Positions 12,341-24,114 of a stretch of DNA of 64,000 bases are shown piece after piece (position 1 is the stretch's first letter; each line of letters begins with the position of its first letter). The position numbers and the translations under genes are program-made. Under the pieces are notes generated by a model. It worked only from the letters and a program-made list of their open reading frames with translations, had not been told where the DNA came from and did not search any database. The stretch covers positions 138,327,854 to 138,391,853 of the forward strand of contig CM038052.1 in the NCBI GenBank assembly GCA_021397845.1. The letters are read 5' to 3'. The DNA is from Areca catechu (Eukaryota > Streptophyta > Magnoliopsida > Arecales > Arecaceae).

Positions 12341-13793
12341 TGTTGGCTCCATTAGTGATTTTGATGAATACAAAATGTTGAGTACATATTGTGTACTAAT
12401 GTTTATTTATAGTTAGAGTTTTCAAGATCAAGCACCTCAAATTCTCAAATTAAAGTATCGTGGCATGTTGTAGCACGAAGCAATATTTCATGATTTGAGG
12501 AGCTTCTCCATGCAAAACGGGCTTAAAAGAGTTCATTATTTTTTTTTTACATTGGTTTTTAGTTTTACATTAAACACTTGTGTTTTTGGATTTATTTGCA
12601 CTTAATTATGATTTTTTCAACCCAGTATCGACACCTGGAAAGTCAAGTATCGATACTTCAGCGCTTGGCACGTAGAAAAACTCCTTGGCATGCCAAGTGT
12701 CGACACCCAGAATTCAAGTATCGATACCTGTAACTCAAGTGTCGACACTTAAGTTTCCAAGTATCGACTCAAGGCCTGAGATTTTTGAAAATATAGAACT
12801 TGGATAATGGAGTGTTTTTGTATCAAGTGTCGATACCTGTGAATCAAGGTCGACACTTGAAAGTTCAAGTGTCGACACCTGGAAAGTCAAGTGTCGACAC
12901 CTGACAGCCAAGTATCGACACCTGACAAGCCAAGTATCGACACTCGGGTTCTGACAGCCCTAACGGATCTATTTTTCTGACTTACAAAAATATCTTTTCA
13001 AGCTCCCAATGGCTAGATTCGATGCTCAACGGTCCACAAACCATTTTTGAAAGTTTTTCTTGTATTAAGCTTTACCAACTTCATTCTTGAGGTATTGAAG
13101 TCCATTGAAAGCCAAAAGCCAAGATTCTCTCAAGAACTTCATCTCAAAGAGCCATTTAAAGAATGATTCCCTGAAAAAGCTTACAAGCCTATCATTTCAA
13201 CATTCTAAAAAGAGCTTGAAGAATATTCCAAGGAGAAGATGACAAGAAGCATCAATTAGTGCCTCAAAGTTTCATTCTACTCTTGAAGAGAGTTTGTCTT
13301 GTTATTTTAAATTGTATATTTGAAATTCTCCTTTGTTTTTGACCTTGCTTTCAAGGGTGTCTTGAAAGAAGGTTGTTTTGGTTTGTTGGTAAGCCAAGGT
13401 GATAAACCACTAGGGTTAACTTGTGAGCCCGAAAACAAAACAAGTGTAAAGGTTTGTTGGTGAGCCTATGTGATAAAACAACATAGGTTTTGACTTGTAA
13501 GCCTTTTGAAAAACAAGTTGGTCTTGGAGAGATTATAGTGGAATTCCCAAGGATGGCTTGGGGAGTGGATGTAGGTGCTAGGTTTGCACCAAACCACTAT
13601 AAACTTTGTGTTTGTGTGTATTGTCTTTTCTATCTCTTCCTCTTTACTTATTGCACTCTATTTATTACTTTCCGCTGCATATAATTTAGTGCATCAATTC
13701 ATAACTCACAAACACCACAAGGCTTGCACATTATTGCTTTAATTTTTAAAAGATCCATTCATCCCCCCTCTTGGGATCCATTTCTGGACAAAA
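12341..13793 (+). repeat. 3' LTR of the SIRE-like copia element
   Basis: It starts TGTTGGCTCC like the left copy and shares the same order of segments, including the TGTCGACA palindrome cluster at about 12620-12950. The end is degraded (CAAAA instead of CAACA). It differs from the left LTR by many scattered substitutions and small indels, so the insertion is not recent. Confidence 0.88.
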
Positions 13794-14247
13794 GGCCCTA
13801 TTTATGCAAGCCCTAGCAAATAGGATTGAAACCTTAATCAAGCTGAAAGCCCAAGATCTTGACACGTATGCCTCCTAGTCAATAATATCACACATTTCAA
13901 AATTTCAACTGATCAGTTAACTCTTGACTTCAAGTTCCGTGCAAATCATTTAAAGGCTATAGTTGCCATGCCATGTAGCATCACCCTGTTGATTGAAGGA
14001 AATCGAACAAATTGCCAACTGCATGAGGAATTATTGCATACTACTTTCGAGCATTGCACTAATAATTTTCTTCTCTAGCAGTCAAGGTGATAAATCATCT
14101 GGCAATGGTTTCCAAGGTGCCAATGAATGTCCAAATGATAAAAAGATCTATCTGACTCTCGAGACTAATAGAGCAAGAAAGCTCGAAGGAATAAAGCCCG
14201 AAGGAGTTATTCAGCAATGCTCTAGACTTGGGAGTGAGGGGGGCAAC
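13794..14247 (+). other. Tat-like remnant internal sequence ending in a polypurine tract
   Basis: No reliable gene is recognised. The final purine-rich run (GGGAGTGAGGGGGGCAAC, about 14230-14247) has the same form as the polypurine tracts next to the gypsy LTRs elsewhere in this window. Confidence 0.4.
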
Positions 14248-14650
14248 TATTGTAGCAACTATTTACTCGGCCTTGAAGACCATCTAGACCACTGACTAAG
14301 AAGGAGATGGATCACCGACTACAACACCAAGGAATAGATCACCAACTACACCACCAACTAAGGAGGAGACGACAAGGATATTTATCTAGAAATGATCAGG
14401 TTATCGACTAAGAAGACGACTATAGAGGAGATGACTGAACATGCCACTAAGTAACTGTAACACCTACATCAAGAGCTATAAATAGCTGAGCCCAAGTGAC
14501 ATGATATCCCTCTATGCACGTTCACTAAGGACTTATTCAGTTCCATCAAATACTTACTCGGGCCTGACTAACTACCAGCATAGCCTTAATCCGGTGTGCT
14601 GGGATAAAATGTCAAGGCCCTCTCTTCCGGCAACCTTAAGCTATCTTGAT
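14248..14650 (+). repeat. LTR-like fragment of the Tat-like remnant
   Basis: It begins TATTGTAGCAAC directly after the purine tract, with TG apparently mutated to TA. It includes a TATAAATAG box at about 14477-14486. The right border is a guess; no duplicate LTR lies in the window. Confidence 0.35.
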
Positions 14651-15758
14651 ACTTAGAGTCCATGACACCTGAATAAGTGACAGAAGCCAACTAATCATAG
14701 CTATCACTGCAGATATCGTAACAGACAAGGTTATGGCAAACAAGATCTTAATAGAACCTACCATCTTAACAAGAAGATACTAGTAGAAAAGATTCCAACG
14801 AACAAAATCCTAGCATCCTACCTGAAATTTGTTATCCATGTCAAAAGAGATCACCTTTCCAATAATATTCTGTTATCCCATGGAATTCTATAAATTGGTA
14901 AGAAGAGACCTTGCAAAAGTACATTTGGACATCCCTCTCTTACATGCTCATTCAACCTAGCATCGCTTTCAGCTCTGGCTATCGTGGCCCATCTCATTCT
15001 CTCACTGACTTGAACATTGGTTGGTCTTTCAACAGTTATCATCGATTAAGAAACTATTCTTGCAGGTCTCCGTCCAAGAAATATCGAGAGTGATACCTCC
15101 TTATCTTGTCAAAGAAGGTCGAGAGATCCCCATGCATCACTGTGATTCCATTGAAGAATGATTTGATGGCAATAAAAATCACCTGATAGAAACATTATTA
15201 TAATCAGAGTTAAGGAGGGGCATTTCTATGCTTCCATTGATTTAGAGGGAAAATAAACATAAAATTCCAAAAACTCAAATGAAAAAAATATCCATTCATG
15301 CGTGCACGTTCAAGATTTTCTAAGCTGCTCAGAATGCTCTACTTGTACTTTTCCAAAATTTTTCTTTTATAATATAACCACAAAGTGCATTCTTTATCAC
15401 TTCAGTTCTCGGAGAAAATAGGTTCAATATATGCTACTTGAACAAATGTAGAGCCTACTAAAGACTGTAAAAGACTTCAGGACGAGACAAAATTTTAATC
15501 AAAAGAAGAGAAAGGAGAGAAAAGTTAATGACAAATAACAACCCATAAAATGATTAAAATTGTAAACTAAATTCATACCAAGATCATGTTACAGGAGGTT
15601 ACCACTTATTCTCCAATCTCTTGCCAAAATTTGTATCAACATCATACAAGTAGGAGGTCAATTTTTAACAAGATTGGAAACAGATAGTTGACCCTGACAA
15701 ACTATCATAATCCTTGATAGAATTGAAATTTTAGGCATGAATAACAAAGAAAAGAAGT
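14651..15758. other. Unassigned AT-rich sequence
   Basis: I see no gene, LTR boundary or strong repeat here. It is the left flank of the gypsy insertion at 15759. The target duplication shows that 15758 was originally joined to 32911, so this is probably sequence downstream of the OBERON-like gene. Confidence 0.5.
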
Positions 15759-16478
15759 TGTTGGCATCGAACCCCTTCTTCTGATCGGGTGGAGCTACTG
15801 GATTGCGGGGCCACTCCGTGGTTCACCTGCAAAACAGATCCCTTGCCAGAGACGCTCCGACGGGGGACACTCCGATGCCTAAGTCAGTGGCGGGCTCTAG
15901 CCATAGAATGGGAAGACGGAGAAGGGAAAAGCTCTGATATAGTTAAGGGGTGTCAAGCGCCTTACCTCCAGTGTTCCTTCTTACCATTATTTATAAGGAG
16001 TTGTCCTACCTACGGTTTTCTTTCTCCCCCAAGCAGTTACGATGGGGGAGTTATTTCCTTTACCTTAATCAGGGATCGTGGGTGGTTATTGGGACAGTTC
16101 TAGCGGCCAGGCCGGGGGCGCTGCCGCTGGAATCACGCACCATGATCATGCCGAAGATAGTCGAGGATAACCGTTGCCCGTCATGTTTCGTAGAGATTTG
16201 AGACAGATCGGATGTCGTGTCTTTGGCACGGGTCATGAACTACGTAGTACGAAGACTGTGTCTTTGGCATAATCCGAAGATCGTGTCTTTAGAGGTCATA
16301 CTCTGGTCCAGGCTGAGGACTTGGTCTTCTGGAGCTATGGACTTGTCAAGAGCTTTCGTTTGCCCGTGGTTATTCGGCCTTCTCCGAATATCTAGGCCTG
16401 GTGCTCATGGTTCAGAAGGAATGTCTTCGGCCGGTTGAATCGGTGGCCGGCCGGTGCCTAGGCTGACATATCCCAACA
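15759..16478 (-). repeat. 3' LTR of the gag-protease gypsy element
   Basis: It is the partner of 32144-32910. On the minus strand a TATAAATAA box lies at about 15988-15996. Short units containing CGAAGA and TCTT occur near 16240-16290, but fewer than in the other LTR. A polypurine tract (complement of 16479-16492) precedes it. Confidence 0.88.
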
Positions 16479-17259
16479 GTTGCCCCCTACTCTTAGTCTC
16501 GAAGCAAAGATTTGCCTCGAAGAGAGAGTATTTATCGTTTTCCTCCTAAAAGGTGTAGTGGATGATCATAAAGATCTCTGATTGGACTGTCCATCATAAC
16601 TGCCAGTCGATTTGGTGCAGCGGTGGATAGTTGTCATTTCCTGATTGAGGGAGAAAGGAATAGGCGACTCGGGGACCGTCCTTTCTTTTTGCACTGCGTG
16701 GCGATCCAACCAATCTTTTGGTTAGGATTTGAATGGTTGCCATGGTTCCTTCCTGCCTGTTGGATGGTGAACGTGCTTCATCCCGACCATTGATCCCTCT
16801 ATGATTTGTTGAATTATGGTATGCCAAGAGTGTAGATTTCTCATACCACTTGTGATCTGTGAAGAAGAGATGAGATCGGCTGGGCCGTCTCATGAGTGTT
16901 TGTTGCTGACAGGAAAGATGACATAGGTCCGTTCAAGCATGTTTTCGGATTTACCGTTGGGTAGGGCGTCTACGCCGTTCCTGTGAATTTCTTCATGATC
17001 AAGGTAGGCTGTTCAGGCCCGCCTCGGTGCGTCTTCGGATTTTCCATAGGGTAGGCTATGAAAACCATCCCTGCACCTTCTTTAGTATAAGGTAGGCTGT
17101 TCAGGCCCGCCCCGACACGTCTTTGGGTTTTCTGTAGGGTAGGTCACTTGAACCATCCCTGTACCTTTGATCTTCTTGGTAGTCCGATAGGGCCATCCAT
17201 TGCACTCGTTGGTCATGCTGATAAGGTGAGTGGATCAGACTCTCCTTTGCACCATTGGT
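16479..17259 (-). repeat. 3' noncoding region of the gypsy element with about 95-bp repeats
   Basis: No gene is recognised. The segment GTAGGCTGTTCAGGCCCGCC recurs at about 17003 and 17094. Each copy is followed by a CGTCTT-TTTTC and GGGTAGG block, giving a short tandem array, with a third degenerate unit near 16950. A frame at 16594-16893 has no similarity I can name and is not called. Confidence 0.5.
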
Positions 17260-17952
17260 AGATTCCTTAGATCGTGCCATTCAAGTCGTTGTCATTTTGT
17301 TGACATAATAGGCCGTTCAGAGTTGGGCAAGTTTGCACAAGAAATCTGGATAAGGTCCTATTGGGGCAAGTTTGCCGTTCATCAAGCATACTTCCGATCT
17401 GTACAACTTTGGTGGGATCCTCTTTCATCAAGGGTACTAGGACAGTTCTTTCCGTGGGTTCACCAGAGTCTGCGGTGGGATCCCTTGGATCCAGCTGATC
17501 CAGGGTTGCAGAATCATTGGAATGCTTGTCTTGAATCATCAGGCACTGTCATGCCGCTCTCTGGTATCCTCTAACTTCTCCAACACCATTCCTGGTGGGG
17601 AAGTGCACTAGGAGATAATAAGAAGACACCACGGTCCAAAACATGTTCAAGGCAGGCCGCCCCATAATAATCTTGTAGGCCGAGGGGGTTTGGACTACCG
17701 TGAAGTTGATCGGTAGTGTCTTCTATCGAGGTTCAGTGCCAAGAGTTACAAGTAAAACTATCTCCCCCTCGGCATCAACCTGATTACCCCCAAAGCCAGT
17801 AAGTGGAATGGGGGATCTCCACAGTTGATGTCTAGGCAAACACATCTTAGAGAATGCATCATAGATCAAGACATCAGTTGAACTTTCATTAACAACCAAG
17901 ACTCGTTGTACATCATAGTTGGCCACAACGGCCGAGATTACAATGGGGTCGT
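17260..17952 (-). pseudogene. Gypsy protease region and start of the pol linker, truncated
   Basis: The minus-strand reading runs VVANYDVQRVLVVNESSTDV through LTGFGGNQVDAEGEI, then IIMGRPALNMFW. This is the aspartic protease region of plant gypsy elements. The usual D-N-G active site reads V-N-E, so the catalytic aspartate is lost. A frameshift leads to PLMKEDPTKVVQIGSMLDE, the linker normally found before RT. After about 17260 nothing of RT or integrase follows. Its 5' edge is exactly the copia target duplication. The reading frame is continuous with the gag at 30452 once the copia insertion is removed. Confidence 0.8.
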
Positions 17953-20272
17953 TGTTGGGAATTGTGTCCCGAAGCTAATCGCCTGGGTTATAAGCGTTGA
18001 GCTCAGTATTGTACTCTCTCTTTGAATTAATAAAATATATTTTTTGGCAGCTCATCACATTTTATATTTTCCTGAAATGAACTCTTTCCATGTGATGAAG
18101 TCCTTAGGACTACATTGACTTCGATATAGAGAGGATGTATCGAGTAGTCCTTAAACCATGTTCACAACCAAAGGATATATTGTACTGGACGATAATATAT
18201 CAAGTATAGGTTGTTGTAGTTCACATCGTTTGGTTGTCCTCTTGACCAAATGAGTGTGGTGACACTGATGTGATCTGCAAGTGGGATATGTGATATCTTA
18301 TTGAACGTGACTCCGTGCAACCCCTTTCTGCCAAAAGGATACTCACGATTGGATATGGGTATATGTGTCCCTCTGAACTGAGGTCATCATGGTAGCTTGC
18401 AAGCAACTCCCTGTGCTTTGGGGCCGGACTACCCGGATTTCTAATCCGGTGACGGAAGGTTTCTGGGTACAGGCAAGTACTTGTGGAGCAGTGATGGACC
18501 AAGATGGAATTGACCTGTCCAAACAGTTTGGATTGAATGTCTCGCAGTATCTCAATTTAGCAAATCCTCGGCCGGGGTAGTCCTAGTGAGGAGTTACTGG
18601 GCTTGCGAGGTTGAGACACGTAGTCGACTGACTCGGTCTGGGTTGGCAGCCCAATCTCAGTCGTCCTGAGCATTAGAGGTCAAAGGGATGAATTATATGG
18701 TAACCATATGCTAGAGGTTCGATAGTTTGCTCCCGCATCTTCGACCTATCCGGATGCCGGGACCCATTGCTAGATGGTTTCCTGTGCTGGTACTAGAATT
18801 ATTCTAGTGCTACCGTTTAGGTTCGAACCTATGAGGTCACACGCCACAGAGGATTACTCTCTGATCCGGATACCGATTACGATTGGGAATCGTCTCGATT
18901 TTATGGTCACGATATTTTTTAGCACTCTTTTCTCCGTCTTACCCTTGTCTGTATCAACCGAAAATTGTTCCGGGCTGACCAGGACTGCACCAGATTTTTT
19001 CTGAATCAGTTTTGAACTGATTCGGAGTTCGTTTCGGCCTTCAATTGGTTGTGAACCAATTTTAATCCCTTGAACCAATTTTAATTGGTTTGAACCGGTT
19101 CAATTGGATTGAACCAAGAGGTTTAAAAAGGGGTTGACCGGTTTGGTTGACCGGTATTTTCTTTGAATCGGTGTTTACTCCCATTGACCGTTTTACACGG
19201 TAAATCGCTAGAATAAACTTCATGCATCCGAAGAAGGCCAATCGACCTTTCATCGCTGGCGTCTCTTCCTCTCCACCAGCTAGTTTAATCCCTTGTTTAC
19301 TGCTGGTTTAATGAGTGAAACGCAGCCGAGTCGTCTTCCTCTCCCTGTCTCTCTGTCTTCTTCCCTGCTGTCCTATAAATACTAACAGTTCCCCCTATTT
19401 CAGGAGTGGGTTGTTTCACCGTGAGAAGAGAGAAAACACCTAGGGTGTTCTTCCATTTGAGAGGCTAAGAGCTTGGTCCTTTTTCTTCCATTGGGTACTT
19501 TATAGAGCTGGGATTTGGAGTATGTGAGGGAGAGATACAAAACCTTGTTTCTTGTGCTCAAATTCCCATTTCAGTAAAGCCCTGTTGCTAAAACTTACCG
19601 TGACTAAGTGTCTTCTTCCAGCAGCTAGCACCGCGTGTGGAGATGGATCCGAGAGCCCCGGGCGTGTCTCCCCTCTAGAGGAAGTACCCTTCTACTCCTG
19701 GGAGCAAGCCACGTGAGCCGGATCACCTGCTACTGCTACAAACGCAAGGAAGAACCAGCTGTTCCAGTTCTGCTGTAGAATTTATGGCAGCAGACTTTGG
19801 GGATTTTATACACCTGTTTTAGCTTGTTTTGATTGCATATTGGTGGCAAATCGAAGACCAATTGTCCACCTTGCCGCTGCTACAATTTGGGAGCAAACGG
19901 AGGTCCGGAAGGTGGTATTTGGATGACGTTTTGAAAGCTCAAAACAGGGTATCCCACGGTCCAAAGAGGAAAGGCTGGAATAGATTTATTCCAGCTATTC
20001 CAGCCTATTCCAGGTTTATTCCAGAGTTATTCCAGACGGAATAAAGGTATGGAAATTATTTTTTTTTAATCATGCATAAATAGATTTATTTGTTTAATAT
20101 TTTGCAAATATTTTATATTATCATACATGCCTACATGCATAGGTTAGGTTATGGGCGGAGCAGTTTTCCCCTGCAAGAATTTTTAAAAAAGTTTTAAAAT
20201 CCATTCTGCTCCCGTAGCTATTTGCATGCCTAGTATAGGATCATGTCAAACCACCTGCACCTATTTCTTTCA
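17953..20272 (+). repeat. 5' LTR of the Tork/Angela-like copia element
   Basis: It is 2,320 bp with TG and CA ends. It contains inverted and direct copies of GAACCGGTTC and TTGAACCAATT-type units at about 19020-19160. A run of ATTCCAG units at about 19979-20040 lies near the 3' end. A TATA-like CTATAAATA lies near 19373. Confidence 0.92.
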
Positions 20273-20273
20273 G

Positions 20274-20285
20274 TGGTATCAGAGC
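20274..20285 (+). other. Primer-binding site (initiator Met tRNA type)
   Basis: TGGTATCAGAGC begins one base after the LTR end, as expected for a copia element. Confidence 0.9.
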
Positions 20286-21785
20286 CAGGTTGCATGTGTA
20301 ACCTATTCCTGTATGCATGTTTTTAGATTAAAAATATTTAATCTAAAAATGTATCCTGATTTCTTTTTGAAACCTAGTTGAGACCTTCACCATGACCGTG
20401 TATCTTTGACACGATGAGGATCATCTATGTTGGCCTCTTCAGAAGGATCCTTAAAGAATATAAAATTAAACAAATTTTAATTTGTTGATACATGGTTTTG
20501 GGCATGTTTTATATGAAATATTTGTAAAATATTTGAATCTAGATGCATGATCGGTTTATGTAAAAATTATTTTACATAGTGACTTAATTAAAAATTATTT
20601 TAATTAAGTGTTTGGCTTATTAAAAAAATTTTAGATTTATGAAATCTAATCAATTTGCATAAGCCTTTTGGGTTAAATTGGGTAGCTGACTAGTTGGGTC
20701 CTTCAATGGGTTAGACCTAAGTTTAGTTGAACCGGATAACAAGAAGATAAACAAAAGTTGTTTAAGGCCCTTCTTTAGAACTATCTAATAGTTAGATTAG
20801 TGATCCGTTCATCTAAAATGGATCCAATTAGTGGCTCAGTGGACTGTCGAGTCTTTAGGCTAGTCTGATCGAGTTTGGGTAAACCGACTGGTGTCGAGGT
20901 AGGTTTGGCATTGGTGATCATGGTTGTATGAGGCTACCTCTTTCCTGGCCAACTTGGTTGGTGTCTAGGAAAGATGGTTAATGACAGATACTCACCCATG
21001 ATCTACCTACCTGGCTAGTAGTCGAGTCGACCAGAACTGATTGGAAAAGCTTAATGACTCGAGTAACCCATGTCACCCAGGTTGATCGGTCTGACTGATC
21101 TATAGGTGTCCATGGATCAATTTGTTGATTTATTTCAACCCTCCTGGAATCTGATTGATTCAGTGGGAGGATGATCCATGTCATTGCTTTTTCTCTGTCA
21201 CAACTAAAAATCCTCTAAAATTATTAGGTCATTAAAAAGACTAAGTCAAAGAGTGACAGTGTCTTAGCGCTCCCATTAAGTTGGATAGAAATGTGTCCAC
21301 TAGTTTGGGTGTTGCATCGGCAGTTCCATAGAACGGGTGTACATCCGGTGACTGGAATTTCTATCTGATCGATGATGGTTCAGTACAACTCCTTAACGGG
21401 ACCAGGTGGGCCGGCCATAGTCGGGCTTGGTCTTTAGTTAGCTGAAAGCATTGGATTTGTCATTTTAATGGTTGGACTAACCAGAGACCCGCAATAGGAG
21501 GCCCCTAGAGCCGATTGGGGTGTGTTCTCTGGGACAAAATGAATACTGAAATTTGTTTAGGGAAATAATTGGTTTACGAACCTACCTTTAGGCTCGTATG
21601 GGTGAGCTGGCCATAGTCGAGCTCATGCGAGGCCTATTGGATTTCAGTACCCACTTGAAAAGTGTTTTCACGGATTGGAGTTAGAGGCTACCATCTGAAA
21701 AATTAGTGGGAGAAACTTTAGACTAAAGTCCAGTCTTTTGGTTAAATTATAATTCATACACTAATTTGGTCTATTTTCTTTTCAG
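20286..21785 (+). other. Long untranslated leader of the copia element
   Basis: About 1.5 kb lies between the primer site and the gag start. No conserved ORF is seen. Long leaders are common in plant copia elements. Confidence 0.6.
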
Positions 21786-22670
21786 ATGTCTTCAAATTTA
21801 TCGCTCCGGTCACTTCTCAATAACGAGAAGTTAAAGGGTCACAACTTCGATAGTTGGTATCGAAGATGAGAATCGTTATGGGAGCATGAACGGATCCTCT
21901 ATGTGATAACGGATCTGGCACCTGAAATCCCTCCGCTAATACAGGAGTGCGGTCAGAGATGCTTATCTGAAGTGTGGTCTCTGATTGGACTACTGTCCAG
22001 TGCATTATGTTAGAGAGAGCGATGAACGACGAGTTCAATCACAAATTCGAGGAGGCCTAACCAGATGAAATCTTCAAAAGTTGAAGGAATCCTTCGGCAC
22101 CCCGAAGATGTAGAACGGTACAAAGTGTCTTGTGCCATCTACAATTCCAAGATGCCGAGTGGGCGGTTCAGTCATGATATGTATTGTACATGATCGAGCT
22201 GATTGAAAAGTTGGGCAAACTCGGATGCCCTTGCACAAGCAGCTCGGCAAGGATGCTATCCTGAATTCTCTTCCCTCCTCCTATATTGATTTTCTCGATC
22301 ATTATAGAATGAACAAGCCTGCAGTCAACTACCATGATCTTTTGGGGTTACTGCAGACTTTCGAGAAAGACCACCAACTAAATAAGGGGATGGTGAATTT
22401 AGTGGGAGAGGTAGTAGAGGTCGTCGTCCCTTAAGAAGAGGAAGAAGAAAATAAATAAAAGGGAAAGAAGGTGCAGAATGCTCCTGGCCCTAGTCAGACC
22501 AGGAAGTATAAGGCTGATCAGTCTTCTGCAGAGTATTTCTACTGCAAGATGAAGGGACACTGGAAGAGGAACTGTCCTCTTTATATTGCATCCCTTGATC
22601 CAAACAGCCGCCGAGGAAGCAGAAGTCTGCTGAACAGGTATTTATATGATAAAACCTTGTATTTACTCTA
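21786..22670 (+). pseudogene. Copia gag, frame-broken
   Basis: The ATG at 21786 begins MSSNLSLRSLLNNEKLKG and continues to ERILYVITDLAPEIPP, a plant copia gag N-terminus. Frameshifts occur around 21870, 21950 and 22100. The central block DAILNSLPSSYIDFLDHYRM is intact at 22249-22308. The zinc knuckle near 22535-22575 reads YFYCKMKGHWKRNC: the first of the two leading cysteines is tyrosine, so the CCHC motif is incomplete. The product would have packaged element RNA. Breaks make it inactive. Confidence 0.82.
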
Positions 22671-22679
22671 TTGTTGATA

Positions 22680-23740
22680 TGCTAACTGGGTATTGGATAC
22701 TGGTAGTCCAATTCACGTTTGTAATTCGTTATAGGGACTTCTAGTTAGCAGAAGATTTAGAATGAAGAAAAATTTCTGAGCGTCGGGAATGAAAATCGTG
22801 TTCCAGTACTGGCGGTCGGAGTCTTGCATCTTGTCTTGAGTCTTATACTGTCGAATAGTCGACTGTCACTATGTCCTAGTTTCATTATGAGCATAATCTC
22901 TGTAGGCCTTTTGGCCAATTATGGTTTTAAACTATCAATAAAGGAGATTTTTGCAATGTTATTTGAATAATTCTGTTATAATGAAAGCTAGATTAAATAA
23001 TGGCATATATGTACTATCAAGGCCTGTTAGTGAATGTACACTTCTAGCAATGCCCAAGACTAGATAATGTCAACGATTTGTATCTTAGGCACTGTAGGCT
23101 GGGTCATATTAACCAAAATAGGATAAACAAGATGCGAGGAGATGGACTCCTCGAGGTCAGTGATTCTGAATCACTACCCACTTGTGAATCATGTTACTTG
23201 GTAAATGACCAAGTCACCTTTTACTGGAAAAGGTGAACGAGCTACAGAACTTCTAAGTCTAATACATACTGATGTATATGGACGATGATAGTTAGTGCCA
23301 GAGGAGGATACAAATATTTTATTACTTTACAGATGACTTTTCAAGGTTCGGTTATGTCTTTTAATGAGACATAAGTCTGAGTCGTTTGAAATGTTCAAAT
23401 AATACCGTAATGAAGTAGAAAAGCAAACTGAAAAGTATTAAAACCTTCGATCTGATCGAGGTGGTGAATACTTATCTGGTGAATTTTGACATATCTTGAG
23501 GAGAATGGAATTCTCTCTCAGTGGACTCCTCCAGGAAAACCACAGTTGAAGATGGTGTGTCCGAAAGGAGGAATCGAACCTTATTGGACATGGTTCGATC
23601 CATGATGGGCTTTGCAACTCTGCCACTATCCTTTTGGGGATATGTACTTTAGACAGCCTGTTACTTGTTAAATAATGTTCTAAGTAAGTTGTTGTCTCCA
23701 CTCCGTATGAGATGTGGAATGGACAAAAACCTCAATCTCA
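22680..23740 (+). pseudogene. Copia protease and integrase, heavily degraded
   Basis: The motif NWVLDTGSPIHVC at about 22686-22724 gives the D-T-G protease active site. A GAG-pre-integrase segment (LRHCRLGHINQNRINKM) lies near 23085. Integrase core pieces follow: YKYFIT near 23310, RSDRGGEYLS near 23449-23480, and LLDMVRSMMGFATLP-like sequence near 23580. Many frameshifts separate them, so no continuous product is possible. Confidence 0.72.
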
Positions 23741-24114
23741 CACCTTCGGTCGGGGGGTTGTCCGGCTTACGTAAAGCGTTTAGACTCAGACAAACTTGGT
23801 CCAAGGTCTGATCGATGTTTATTCATAGTTATCCTAAGGAAACCAAAGGGTATTTCTTCTATTTGGAGAATGAACAAAAGGTGTTTGTCGCTCTTAGAGC
23901 TATCTTTTTGGAAAAGGAGTTCCTTGGAAAAGGAACTAAAGCCTCTAAGATTGAACTTGATGAAGTTCACCAATAGAAGAACCTGCACACTCTAAGGACA
24001 TCGTAGAACCGGCTGTGATTGAATCACCCCATAACCCATTAGAGATCCGGTAGAATACCGCGTCAGCCGGACAGATACTACAGTTCTGGTCTGGATGGCG
24101 ATCCCATTGAGCTC

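Larger units (their letters stand above)
2808..13793 (+). mobile_element. SIRE-like Ty1/copia LTR retrotransposon with an extra 3' ORF
   Basis: Two LTRs that start TGTTGGCTCC (2808-4288 and 12341-13793) enclose gag, a protease-integrase block, reverse transcriptase-RNase H, and a further ORF behind pol. The order PR-INT-RT-RH defines Ty1/copia. A primer-binding site matching the 3' end of initiator Met tRNA follows the left LTR, and a purine tract precedes the right LTR. The long gag with a coiled coil, the large gap after pol and the extra 3' ORF resemble the SIRE/Maximus lineage; that placement is inference. Coding frames are broken in many places. No intact 5-bp target duplication is visible: the left flank is GAGTC and the right flank does not match. 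It is inserted in the antisense ORF region of a Tat-like remnant. Confidence 0.88.
1..14650 (+). mobile_element. Decayed Tat-like Ty3/gypsy element, entering from outside the window
   Basis: Two pieces flank the copia element at 2808-13793. On the left is an antisense, intron-containing extra ORF (416-2640). On the right is a purine-rich tract at about 14229-14247, immediately followed by an LTR-like sequence from 14248 with a TATA box near 14480. Tat-lineage elements often carry an antisense ORF between pol and the 3' LTR, and this order fits that layout for a + strand element. Gag and pol would lie to the left, outside the window. The right end is not defined because no terminal CA with a target duplication could be matched. 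Confidence 0.45.

Noticed and set aside
13993..14295. A 100-codon plus-strand frame with a hydrophobic N-terminus, possibly secreted
   Set aside because: No family recognised, and it crosses the polypurine tract and LTR start of the gypsy remnant.
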